This document shows, piece after piece, positions 36,768-44,763 of a stretch of DNA of 64,000 nucleotides. This DNA comes from Acidobacteria bacterium Ga0074141. Its GTDB lineage: Bacteria > Acidobacteriota > Blastocatellia > Pyrinomonadales > Pyrinomonadaceae. Position 1 is the first letter of the stretch; each line of letters opens with the position of its first letter. The stretch spans positions 1 to 64,000 of the forward strand of contig LNDP01000013.1 of assembly GCA_001464665.1 (NCBI GenBank). The letters run 5' to 3'. The notes under the pieces are model-generated. The model worked only from the letters and a program-made list of their open reading frames with translations. It ran no database searches and was not told the DNA's origin. A program made the translations under genes and the position numbers.

Positions 36768-38420
36768 CTACTGTTTGACTTTGTAAAGACTCATTTTCAT
36801 ACCACTAAATTTCTTACTCACAAGATTCAACATAAAACCGCCTTTTACGGCTTCAAATTGGGAGGAGAATTCCCCGGGATCATTTGCTCCGCGGTTGGAT
36901 AAGGTTAAATTCCAGTCGTTTGCACGAAAAGTTCCTCTGTAGTTGGATTTGCCATGAGCCAAAGACCCACGGAAAGTGCTGGTTCCGGCGTGCTCGCTCT
37001 GATAGGTTCCGTTGCCGTAGAAAACAAAGGAATCATTTGTCGAAGCAGTTGCCATTCCTGCTAGGTCACCCGAATAGATGTTGTAAAACTGAATGCTGGC
37101 GGCATCAAAACTGCTCCATTTACCGATCAAATCCTCTTGTGCAACGCCAAACTTATTGTAGTTGAGCATCTGTTTAAGGCTCGAATCGTTCGGGAACATC
37201 GAATAATAAGTTTTCCTGTCCGGTGCGTTAACGACGATCGTCCAGCAGCTTCCGTTGAAAAAAGCGAGACCCATACCGACATAACGGCTTTTACCCGTTT
37301 GTTTATCGGTGGCTGCGGCTTCGTAGTTGTCCGATTGACCCATGCTGTACTGCTCTTTTTCACGGACGAAAGCTTGTTTGACATTAAATGACGATTTCAC
37401 AAACACATCCCAGTAATAAGGCTCAAAATTGTTAGTGTTCTGCGGCCTATTGCCGTCGATCCGTGCATCAGGAAAGTAAAGTCGAACTTCGACGCCATCC
37501 TTTTCAACGTCAACATAATCACTCAACGGGGTTGCCACCCAACCATCATCAAAAGTGGTGGTGAATTTTGTGATTCCGTAACCACTCGAAGTCTGTTGCG
37601 GAGCCGTGTTTTGAGGAGCTTCGTTCGATGAAGGAGCGGTTTTTAACTTCAAAGTACTGCCTTCAAAACGAACGTCATTTGGATTGATCTTCAAGATCTC
37701 GAGAAGCAACGCACCAGCTGTTACTTTCGCTAATTTCATCATTTCGGCATCATCTTTTTCTTTTGCCGCCATGTAAAATGTCAAAGGGATTGCACTAAAG
37801 CTAACAAAAGCGTCGTGCAGAAACTGTTTGTCTCTATTCGGAACTTCCGTCATTCCGGGCGTTTCTTCATACATCGCGGTGAGCGCCTGAAAGAGATTTT
37901 CGGTCGCCTCATCGCTTGGTTCGGGATCGTCATTGTAAACAGTGACAGTAGAAGCGATAAAAAAGGTCATTGCGGCGGCGAGATTATTTTTTCTGCCTTT
38001 CGGTGCCATTTCAGCGTCAAATCCTTTCTTGGCTTCGCTAAAAAGCTGCTTAAAGAGAGTTCTTTGTTCGGCGTCTTGCCCGACCGAATCAGCGATAATC
38101 TTGAAATTGTCGCTTTTTGAAACGGGCGTGAAAAATGCGGGACCTTTCGTTGCGGTTTTCGTATTCGAACCTGATTGCACCTTTGCGACCGCGGCTTTCC
38201 CGAATTTCTTTTCCATCGCCTGCTGCATCATCAGTTTTTGAATTTGCATTTGGGTATTTTGCTGCATACTGATGGTCGCTTGGGCGAGCCCAAATGATTG
38301 ATATACTTGCCCGTAACCGCCGTTGTAACCGCCTGCGTTTGAATTGTAGGTTTGGGCTTGCAAACCAATAGTCATCAGCATGATCGTAAAAATTAGCGTC
38401 AAATAATGTTGATTTTTCAT
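36768..38420 (-). CDS. Exported protein of unknown function, paralogue B (possibly DUF6683)
   Basis: The 550-residue protein is a clear paralogue of the gene at 35062 along its whole length. Shared landmarks are GGYGQVYQSFGLAQATISMQ, FKIIADSVGQDAEQRTLFKQ, GRKNNLAAAMTFFIASTVTV and a final strand giving SLYKVKQ. It has a signal peptide ending LQAQT. The duplication is tandem and well diverged, so it is not recent. No enzyme motif or metal site is visible. Confidence 0.7.
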   Translation of the reverse strand: MKNQHYLTLIFTIMLMTIGLQAQTYNSNAGGYNGGYGQVYQSFGLAQATISMQQNTQMQIQKLMMQQAMEKKFGKAAVAKVQSGSNTKTATKGPAFFTPVSKSDNFKIIADSVGQDAEQRTLFKQLFSEAKKGFDAEMAPKGRKNNLAAAMTFFIASTVTVYNDDPEPSDEATENLFQALTAMYEETPGMTEVPNRDKQFLHDAFVSFSAIPLTFYMAAKEKDDAEMMKLAKVTAGALLLEILKINPNDVRFEGSTLKLKTAPSSNEAPQNTAPQQTSSGYGITKFTTTFDDGWVATPLSDYVDVEKDGVEVRLYFPDARIDGNRPQNTNNFEPYYWDVFVKSSFNVKQAFVREKEQYSMGQSDNYEAAATDKQTGKSRYVGMGLAFFNGSCWTIVVNAPDRKTYYSMFPNDSSLKQMLNYNKFGVAQEDLIGKWSSFDAASIQFYNIYSGDLAGMATASTNDSFVFYGNGTYQSEHAGTSTFRGSLAHGKSNYRGTFRANDWNLTLSNRGANDPGEFSSQFEAVKGGFMLNLVSKKFSGMKMSLYKVKQ

Positions 38421-38520
38421 AACTTTCCTCTTAGGCGGAAGCTCGACGGTCAGGAATCGTGTTTTGCTTTTTGATCGACCGAAGAAACACGCTCCTTAAC
38501 AGTCGCATTTCTGCCATCTA

Positions 38521-40431
38521 TTACTTCGACAAGCGAATATTGCTCACGTAAAATTCATCGCTCGGGTCGGCGTTCGGAGCGTTGTCGACGCCGAAGCCGA
38601 AAAAGTTCCAGCGAATATTCTCGCTCAGCACGGCGTCCTCGGACATTTTCGTTCCGTTAAAATAGATCGAAAGCAGCGATCCCTGGCGGACGAGTTTTAC
38701 CTTGACGAGATTGTTATCTTTGAAATAGATCTTCGTTTTATCGGCTTTATCAAGTTTATAGCCGCCGCGTGCGTCAAAGACCTGCAGGCCGTAACGGCCG
38801 TGTTCGTTGTTCCAGTGCGGATCGATCCAGAGAGCGACACGCTCCATTCGCGACGACGTGTAGGCATTTAGATTAACAAGCGCTCGGTCGTAGCGTTTCA
38901 GAGTGTTGTCGTACGGGGCCGCTCCGAGGTGAAAATAGAAGCTCGGGCTGTAGTACGAGATGTTCTTGGTCCAAGTGACATCAAACTCCACAGTAAAACT
39001 ATTCGGCAGGGCCAGAACCGCGTAATCGGGGAAGAACAACCCTTCTTTGCTCATCGCAAGCCAGTTTCCGGACTGTCCCGGATTCTTCTTGACGATGCCC
39101 GTATTGTTGCTAAGCGTCCATTTGGCCGGGGCCTGCCCGATAGCGGAATCGGCAAAATCTTCGAAAAATCCGGCGCCGTTTTCCGCGCTCGACGAGTTCT
39201 CGGTGACAGGCCGTCCGGTTTCCCGAACCGGCGTATCGCCCATGCCCGTGATCGTCGGCGGCTTCGGCAGCGGACTCATCCCGACCATTTTACGGATGAC
39301 GTTGAAATCAAACTCGTCTTCGAATTTATTGGTAAATGCCGTTTTTGCGGGCGACGTATCCTGCCGCCGGAGTTCGACAGTTATGACCTGCGGCTTCCAT
39401 TTCGGCAATCTGGGATCGTAGAATGCCGGATTCGCTACGTAAACAAATTTTCCTTTTCCTTTCCCGCTCCCGAATCGAATTTCGCTCGGCTGATTTAGGA
39501 TCTCGTTGAAGTTTGCAACAAAAGCCTCGGAGCCATTATCGGGCGACTTCGCTACAACATCCGTGAACCGGATCGCATCGCTGCGTCGGGCCTTATATTG
39601 ATCGATCGCCTGTTGCGTTTTCTGATCGCCTTCACGAAGACTTTGGAAGAATCTCTGCTTTTCGGCATCGGTCATAATTCCCCTTTCGGCCGAAACGCGC
39701 GTGAAAGTTCTTTGCGAGGTAGCCAGAACCCCTTCAAGCCGGTTAATCTCTCCGTCGATCTTTTTGAGCCAATACTCGCGATAAGACCGGGCAAACTCTT
39801 CTCTGGTTACACGACGGTAAGGCAATGCCTTCCTTTCGGAAAAATACCAGCCCGAGAATTGTTGTTCGTCATTTTCGTTAAAGAAATAAATGCTTCGCAT
39901 CCCATTCTTGTTTTCTTCGATACGGATATCTCCACTCATATTCAAACGCAATTCAGTTCCCGCGAGCACCAGATCACCGGAGTTTCCGTTTACGGCAAAG
40001 CCCTTGAAATCATTTACGCGAAAGTAGATCCAGTTTCCCGTTTCGCCTTCGGGTCCGATGACGTTTTTTCCTTGATGCTTGTAGCAGACAATGTCCTTTA
40101 TCATGAAAAAGCCTTCATAATACTGACGTGCATTCGGCGGTGCAGAGTGAGCATCCATTGCATCAAAGATGCCATACGTGACTTCAAGACCTTTCGGTGG
40201 TTGTGGGAAAAGCCTCTGCATTTCCTGAATCACGGGCTTCATCGCAGCCGCCCAGGTGCCGGCCTTTGTTTCAGCCCGAAGTTTCCATGGCAATGACGCG
40301 TTGTCTGCTGCTAGGTCACCGGCCGCATCGCAAAACGACTGGGCGAAGGCTGGATGTAAACCGGCCAAGATGAACAAGTTGATGAGAAATAATCGTATAT
40401 GGGTCTGGGTCTTCACTGTTTCCTCTGTCAT
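38521..40431 (-). CDS. Exported protein of unknown function with a C-terminal lectin-like (LamG-type) domain
   Basis: The 636-residue protein has a signal peptide ending AFAQS. A middle part carries a long helical section (INRLEGVLATSQRTFTRVSA). The last 220 residues have the pattern of a concanavalin-like jelly roll (GFFEDFADSAIGQAPAKWTL, SFTVEFDVTWTKN, FYVSNIRLSK), which often binds sugars. An alternative start is the GTG at 40416 after GAGGAAA. It lies 12 bp downstream of the next upstream gene and is probably in its transcript. Confidence 0.65.
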   Translation of the reverse strand: MTEETVKTQTHIRLFLINLFILAGLHPAFAQSFCDAAGDLAADNASLPWKLRAETKAGTWAAAMKPVIQEMQRLFPQPPKGLEVTYGIFDAMDAHSAPPNARQYYEGFFMIKDIVCYKHQGKNVIGPEGETGNWIYFRVNDFKGFAVNGNSGDLVLAGTELRLNMSGDIRIEENKNGMRSIYFFNENDEQQFSGWYFSERKALPYRRVTREEFARSYREYWLKKIDGEINRLEGVLATSQRTFTRVSAERGIMTDAEKQRFFQSLREGDQKTQQAIDQYKARRSDAIRFTDVVAKSPDNGSEAFVANFNEILNQPSEIRFGSGKGKGKFVYVANPAFYDPRLPKWKPQVITVELRRQDTSPAKTAFTNKFEDEFDFNVIRKMVGMSPLPKPPTITGMGDTPVRETGRPVTENSSSAENGAGFFEDFADSAIGQAPAKWTLSNNTGIVKKNPGQSGNWLAMSKEGLFFPDYAVLALPNSFTVEFDVTWTKNISYYSPSFYFHLGAAPYDNTLKRYDRALVNLNAYTSSRMERVALWIDPHWNNEHGRYGLQVFDARGGYKLDKADKTKIYFKDNNLVKVKLVRQGSLLSIYFNGTKMSEDAVLSENIRWNFFGFGVDNAPNADPSDEFYVSNIRLSK

Positions 40432-40443
40432 GCCTTCCGTTTA

Positions 40444-42600
40444 TCAATCTCGGCAGCGGTAGAGATTCCACTTCCAGGTTATTATTGTTCCGTCTTGCGG
40501 CTTAAGTTCTTTGGAGCCGTAAAGCACCTCTCCGGCGGTTCCTACGAATCTTGATCCGTAGCGACCGCTTTCGAGCCGCATATCAAACGAAGAGTTTACC
40601 TTTTCACGGTGATCGAGCGACGCAAGTTCTTCTAAATCGCAATCGGTATCCGTAACTTCATCAATAGTCTGTTCGGTCAATTTAAAGCTTCCTGTCGAGC
40701 CGCTAAACCCTAAACCGAAATCGCGTTCACCCGGTCGATAACTAATTGAAAACGGTCTTTGAATCGGTCCCGTGAACCATTCCTTTCTTCCTTTTCTGAA
40801 TCTTGTCGTGAAATTTCCTTCAGTTTTTCCGCAACATGGATCGTTCTCACGCACGCCCTCAAAAATATCTTCCAATAGATAAAAGATGTACATGTTTGCT
40901 GGTTTCGGTGGCTTAGTTTTCATTTCTTCTGGTTTGCGCGGATTGAGTTTGATCTGAGCCTCCTCGATGAATTTGTATTTTCTTATGCCGTCGCCCGTCC
41001 CGTTACCGTTGCTTTGCCGGGTAGATTTCATGATGTACGTCTTCTCGTAACTACGTTCATATTCGATCGTTCCGCTCCAATCATCCGTGCAGGGAATCCA
41101 ATCCCGGACCGGAATACGAATGCCTTTCGAACCTAGAACCGTCCCATTCTCGCCGATCGTTACCATAAGGTAAGCGGTGTGCGGCGTGGCATATGTCTTC
41201 CTGTTGGTTAGGTCTTCCGACTGAGGTTTGCCGACGACGCTGACCGTGCTTTCGCCCGCCTGACCAAGCAGTTTATCGGTCTGTGTGCTCAACTTGACGG
41301 AATCGTCCCCTAAATATTCCGCGTCCTCCGCAAGCAATATCCACTCGACCTTTTTTCCTTCCAGCGAAGGGGATTCGAGAATGTCGAACTTCGGATTAGA
41401 ATCAGCGGCCAGATTGTCTAAACACCCGGCCTGAGCCGCATTCTCCGCCTTCGCCCATTCAATTGTAAATTTCGCGTTTACATCGCGAGTTTCTCCTGCA
41501 TTGACGGCCGATTTGGTTCGCACAAGCGGGATCGGGTCCTGGGCCCTTAGCTCGATATTTATCTTCTGCGATGCTGCTCTCAACTTATTCGACGCCATTG
41601 AAATAACCACAAATCTTAGCCCCTTTCCGAAGCTCTCAAGAAACTGCCGGCGGAAAGCTTGATCTGTTTGGTTTGCTTTGCTTGATTTGCATTCGGCGAT
41701 CGCTCTTTGATCTCCGAGCATCTCGCACTCATCCAGAGTTCGTTCAAAGATCGCAAGTTTCTCGACCGATCTATAGGTCTTCTTTCCGGTGTTTCGAAGT
41801 GTTGTCAGATCGTCCCACGAGTCGCAGCTATTGCTGCTATTTAGGAAACTAGCATTAACAAAACGAAACGTATTTTCGCGGAACAGGTTCCCATTCCGAT
41901 ACGATCCGGCAACGAGTGTGGAATAAGTATCGATCAGATCTCCAAGTAAAATACGCTCGATCAAAGAGGCCTGTATCAGGTTTATCAGTGAGGTTTCCGG
42001 CGAAGTTAGGTTTAAATCGACGGGTTTAGATGAATGTTTGCCGAGCGCAAAAATCAATTTTGCCGCAAAACGGATTCGCATATCTTTTGACGTATTGGCT
42101 TTTCGCAGGTCCTCCAAGATCGTTTTCCCGAGGTTTTCGGCCGGAACCTGGCGGTTGTTCTGCGAGAGAACCTCAGCCATCTTTTTGATCGTCGTGGTCG
42201 ACCCCATCGCGGACGCCCTGAGCATTCCGGCTACCTCAAAGTCATAGAACGACATCTCCATATCGTAGGAGGAAGTCGGTTGATAGAGGATCTTCTGGTT
42301 TCGGTCAATGATGTAGAAACCGGCCTTTTGCAGAGCGGCGATCATCTTCGAAAGCGATTCGTTGTCATGTTGCAAGATTTCTTTGGCTAGCCATTCCGCA
42401 AGTTCGTCTGATCGATTTTTTCCGATGATATATGCTTCGGGCAACCCTTTTTCGGAGAATTTATCGAGCGGATTCTTGCTTTCAAGTATTTCCAGTTTCG
42501 GGTCCGGCGGCGGAGCACTCGTCGTCGTGCGTTGCGCGAGGATCGAATTAAAGCTCGCGACGGTCAGAAGGACTAGAGTTAAGGTAGAAATTCGATTCAT
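40444..42600 (-). CDS. Large exported protein of unknown function
   Basis: The mature protein of about 700 residues follows the signal peptide ending NSILAQR. The N-terminal half is helical and Ser/Lys-rich. The C-terminal half is beta-rich and contains CTDDWSGTIEYERSYEKTYI, then DPCCGKTEGNFTTRF and GTIITWKWNLYRC. No named domain is recognised. I chose the start at 42600 over 42645 because GAGGAAC lies nine bases ahead of it and the signal peptide then begins directly. Confidence 0.62.
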   Translation of the reverse strand: MNRISTLTLVLLTVASFNSILAQRTTTSAPPPDPKLEILESKNPLDKFSEKGLPEAYIIGKNRSDELAEWLAKEILQHDNESLSKMIAALQKAGFYIIDRNQKILYQPTSSYDMEMSFYDFEVAGMLRASAMGSTTTIKKMAEVLSQNNRQVPAENLGKTILEDLRKANTSKDMRIRFAAKLIFALGKHSSKPVDLNLTSPETSLINLIQASLIERILLGDLIDTYSTLVAGSYRNGNLFRENTFRFVNASFLNSSNSCDSWDDLTTLRNTGKKTYRSVEKLAIFERTLDECEMLGDQRAIAECKSSKANQTDQAFRRQFLESFGKGLRFVVISMASNKLRAASQKINIELRAQDPIPLVRTKSAVNAGETRDVNAKFTIEWAKAENAAQAGCLDNLAADSNPKFDILESPSLEGKKVEWILLAEDAEYLGDDSVKLSTQTDKLLGQAGESTVSVVGKPQSEDLTNRKTYATPHTAYLMVTIGENGTVLGSKGIRIPVRDWIPCTDDWSGTIEYERSYEKTYIMKSTRQSNGNGTGDGIRKYKFIEEAQIKLNPRKPEEMKTKPPKPANMYIFYLLEDIFEGVRENDPCCGKTEGNFTTRFRKGRKEWFTGPIQRPFSISYRPGERDFGLGFSGSTGSFKLTEQTIDEVTDTDCDLEELASLDHREKVNSSFDMRLESGRYGSRFVGTAGEVLYGSKELKPQDGTIITWKWNLYRCRD

Positions 42601-42685
42601 GGTTTTGTTCCTCATCCCCGAAAGCTTCCCGAAGTTTGTATCCAAAAGTAGCTGTGGTCACGGAAAACACTACCCTCATGATCTG

Positions 42686-43954
42686 CTATTTGATCTTATC
42701 CAACAGGCTGCCAAGAACCTTATCAAGTGCGGCCTTAACCGCATCGGTTCCTTTACCCTTCACCTTTTCGGTTGCGGCCATGCTGGCAACCACGGTCTTG
42801 CCATCAGCTCCGTAGATAGTAACCACGATCTCGGCTTCGGAATCGCCGAGTTTGACAACATCGCTGTTGCCCGTGACTTTACCAAACAGTCCGCCGATCT
42901 TTGCTCCGCCGGATTCTTTGACCTTTTTAAGCTCAACGCCTATGACGTTGGCAAATTTCCCCGAGGATATTTCGGCTTGTGAGTTGATCGGAAAACCGCT
43001 CATCCCGGCCGCGGAAACTCTTTGTGAAATATAGCTCCGCAGTTCGGCCTGATCGACCTTGGACGCATTGCCTGAAAAGAAGTCGACCGCGATGGTTTTC
43101 ACTGAAGAGCTTCTATTTGAGTTGCCGATAATCGTGGTGGCGGAATTATCCCGCGCGACATTCGAAAAACCCGGCATCAATTCGGAAAGCGCATCAACTT
43201 CCGTCCAATCTTTGGGAATTTCGAACAAGGCGGGGTCAAGCGTCGCTCGGGAAAGGGCGGTCGTTTTGATGTTAGTTGTACCTTGGAGTTTATCGTTGTC
43301 ATAGATCTTCGTCGTGCCTTCGAGAAGAAAACCGGGGTCTTGAGCCGCTTTAAGAACAAGTTTGGGCCGACAAAATCCACCGACCTCTACCGGAGCCCGA
43401 GGTACTTTGCACGATTGTTGATCGAGGGATAGATCGATAAACCAGCCTTCGGTTTCGATCTTGACATTCTTTCGTCCATCACAAGAATCCGCCGATTGAT
43501 CGAAGGCAGTCACGCTTTTTAGCCATCTCGCCTTGAAGCCGAACATCGTTTGAGACTTTCCCGAATCCGTAACAGTCGAAGACACGGTTACGGTTCCCTT
43601 GATCTCGATCTTTTGATTCGGCCGGCGTTTTCTGACTTCGGGCGGCAGGCTAGACCAGTCGTAATAATCGATAAAGTAGGACTTCTTTGCCTCGCTCAAA
43701 GTAACATCCTGTTTCAGGTCACACTGAGAAATTTCGATGAAATTTGGCATTGCGTTCGCCATGATCGCCGCTTTCTCAGCGTCACCGCCGAAATCGATCT
43801 TCTGTTCACGACGTTGGCGAACGCCTTTTGAGTAAGTAGTAGATTCAAAAGTCATAGTCTCTATGACCGTCTGTTGTGAGATCTTGTAATCGGCGAAGAT
43901 CGGGCCCGCCGCCAATACTAAGATCAAGACTCCTGCAAATGTTCGATTCAACAT
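42686..43954 (-). CDS. Exported protein of unknown function
   Basis: The 422-residue protein has a signal peptide ending IFADY. The first 260 residues are beta-rich with DUF4412-like character (TMTFESTTYSKGVRQRREQK, then ALFEIPKDWTEVD). The last 150 resemble a small lipid- or ligand-binding module with the Gly-rich GGAKIGGLFGKVTGNSDV and a helical end. Function is unknown. It is the first gene of the minus-strand exported-protein series and is divergent from the ECF sigma gene. Confidence 0.62.
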   Translation of the reverse strand: MLNRTFAGVLILVLAAGPIFADYKISQQTVIETMTFESTTYSKGVRQRREQKIDFGGDAEKAAIMANAMPNFIEISQCDLKQDVTLSEAKKSYFIDYYDWSSLPPEVRKRRPNQKIEIKGTVTVSSTVTDSGKSQTMFGFKARWLKSVTAFDQSADSCDGRKNVKIETEGWFIDLSLDQQSCKVPRAPVEVGGFCRPKLVLKAAQDPGFLLEGTTKIYDNDKLQGTTNIKTTALSRATLDPALFEIPKDWTEVDALSELMPGFSNVARDNSATTIIGNSNRSSSVKTIAVDFFSGNASKVDQAELRSYISQRVSAAGMSGFPINSQAEISSGKFANVIGVELKKVKESGGAKIGGLFGKVTGNSDVVKLGDSEAEIVVTIYGADGKTVVASMAATEKVKGKGTDAVKAALDKVLGSLLDKIK

Positions 43955-44161
43955 ATCAGCTCTAATTCCTTCCGATGAATGGCTCCTCTACATTAAAACG
44001 CGACGTTCTTAGTAAAAGCGGCTCAAAATATCGCGGCCTCGTTTTAGGCATTCAGTAACAGACGATTCGTTTATTTAGGTACCGCAGAATGTCACCGGCG
44101 CCAGCCCCCAAAATTTGCAGTATATAGGCGTTTGCTGTGCTAATATTGGCTCATTCCAAGT

Positions 44162-44722
44162 ATGGAAACGGAAGTCACCCTTTTACTGAACGAGCTCGGG
44201 AAAGAAGGAAAAGGTAGCGAAAAGGAAACGCTTGACCGGTTGCTTCCGCTTGTTTACAACGAGCTTCGTCGGCTTGCGCGAAGCTTCCTCAATCGAGAAT
44301 ATGCGGCGTCGATACAGACCACCGAATTGGTGCACGAAGCCTATTTCAAACTGACCAACCAGCGATCGGTCGATTGGGAAAATCGCGGTCAGTTTTTCGC
44401 TATCGCGGCCCAAGCGATGCGGCGGATCTTGATCGACGCCGCCCGTTCGCGAAAGGCCGTAAAGCGTGAAGCCGAAAAAGTACCGATCGACGACGCCCCG
44501 AGTATTTCGGTCGAGGTTGACCATCAATTGCTGGAGCTCGACGAGGCACTTACTGACCTGGCCGCGCTCGACCCCGATCAAGTTCGTGTGGTCGAGCTCC
44601 GCTATTTCGGCGGCCTGACCATCGAGGAAACCGCAGACGTGCTAAAGGTCTCACCGGCAACGGTAAAACGCGAGTGGGCCACGGCCCGGGCTTGGCTCTA
44701 CGACCGCATTTCAAAAAAATGA
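44162..44722 (+). CDS. ECF sigma factor (TIGR02999-type)
   Basis: The 186-residue protein has region 2 (LVYNELRRLARSFLNRE, TTELVHEAYFKL, FFAIAAQAMRRILIDAARSR) and region 4 (LDPDQVRVVELRYFGGLTIE, then ETADVLKVSPATVKREW). The pattern is the acidobacterial/planctomycete TIGR02999 group, which usually lacks an anti-sigma factor and sits beside a Ser/Thr kinase, as here. It would direct RNA polymerase to a small regulon. The divergent exported-protein gene at 43954 is a candidate target. Confidence 0.9.
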   Translation: METEVTLLLNELGKEGKGSEKETLDRLLPLVYNELRRLARSFLNREYAASIQTTELVHEAYFKLTNQRSVDWENRGQFFAIAAQAMRRILIDAARSRKAVKREAEKVPIDDAPSISVEVDHQLLELDEALTDLAALDPDQVRVVELRYFGGLTIEETADVLKVSPATVKREWATARAWLYDRISKK

Positions 44723-44763
44723 CCCTCCAATGAAAAAATTTCCGCGTAAATGAGTGGAAGCAA

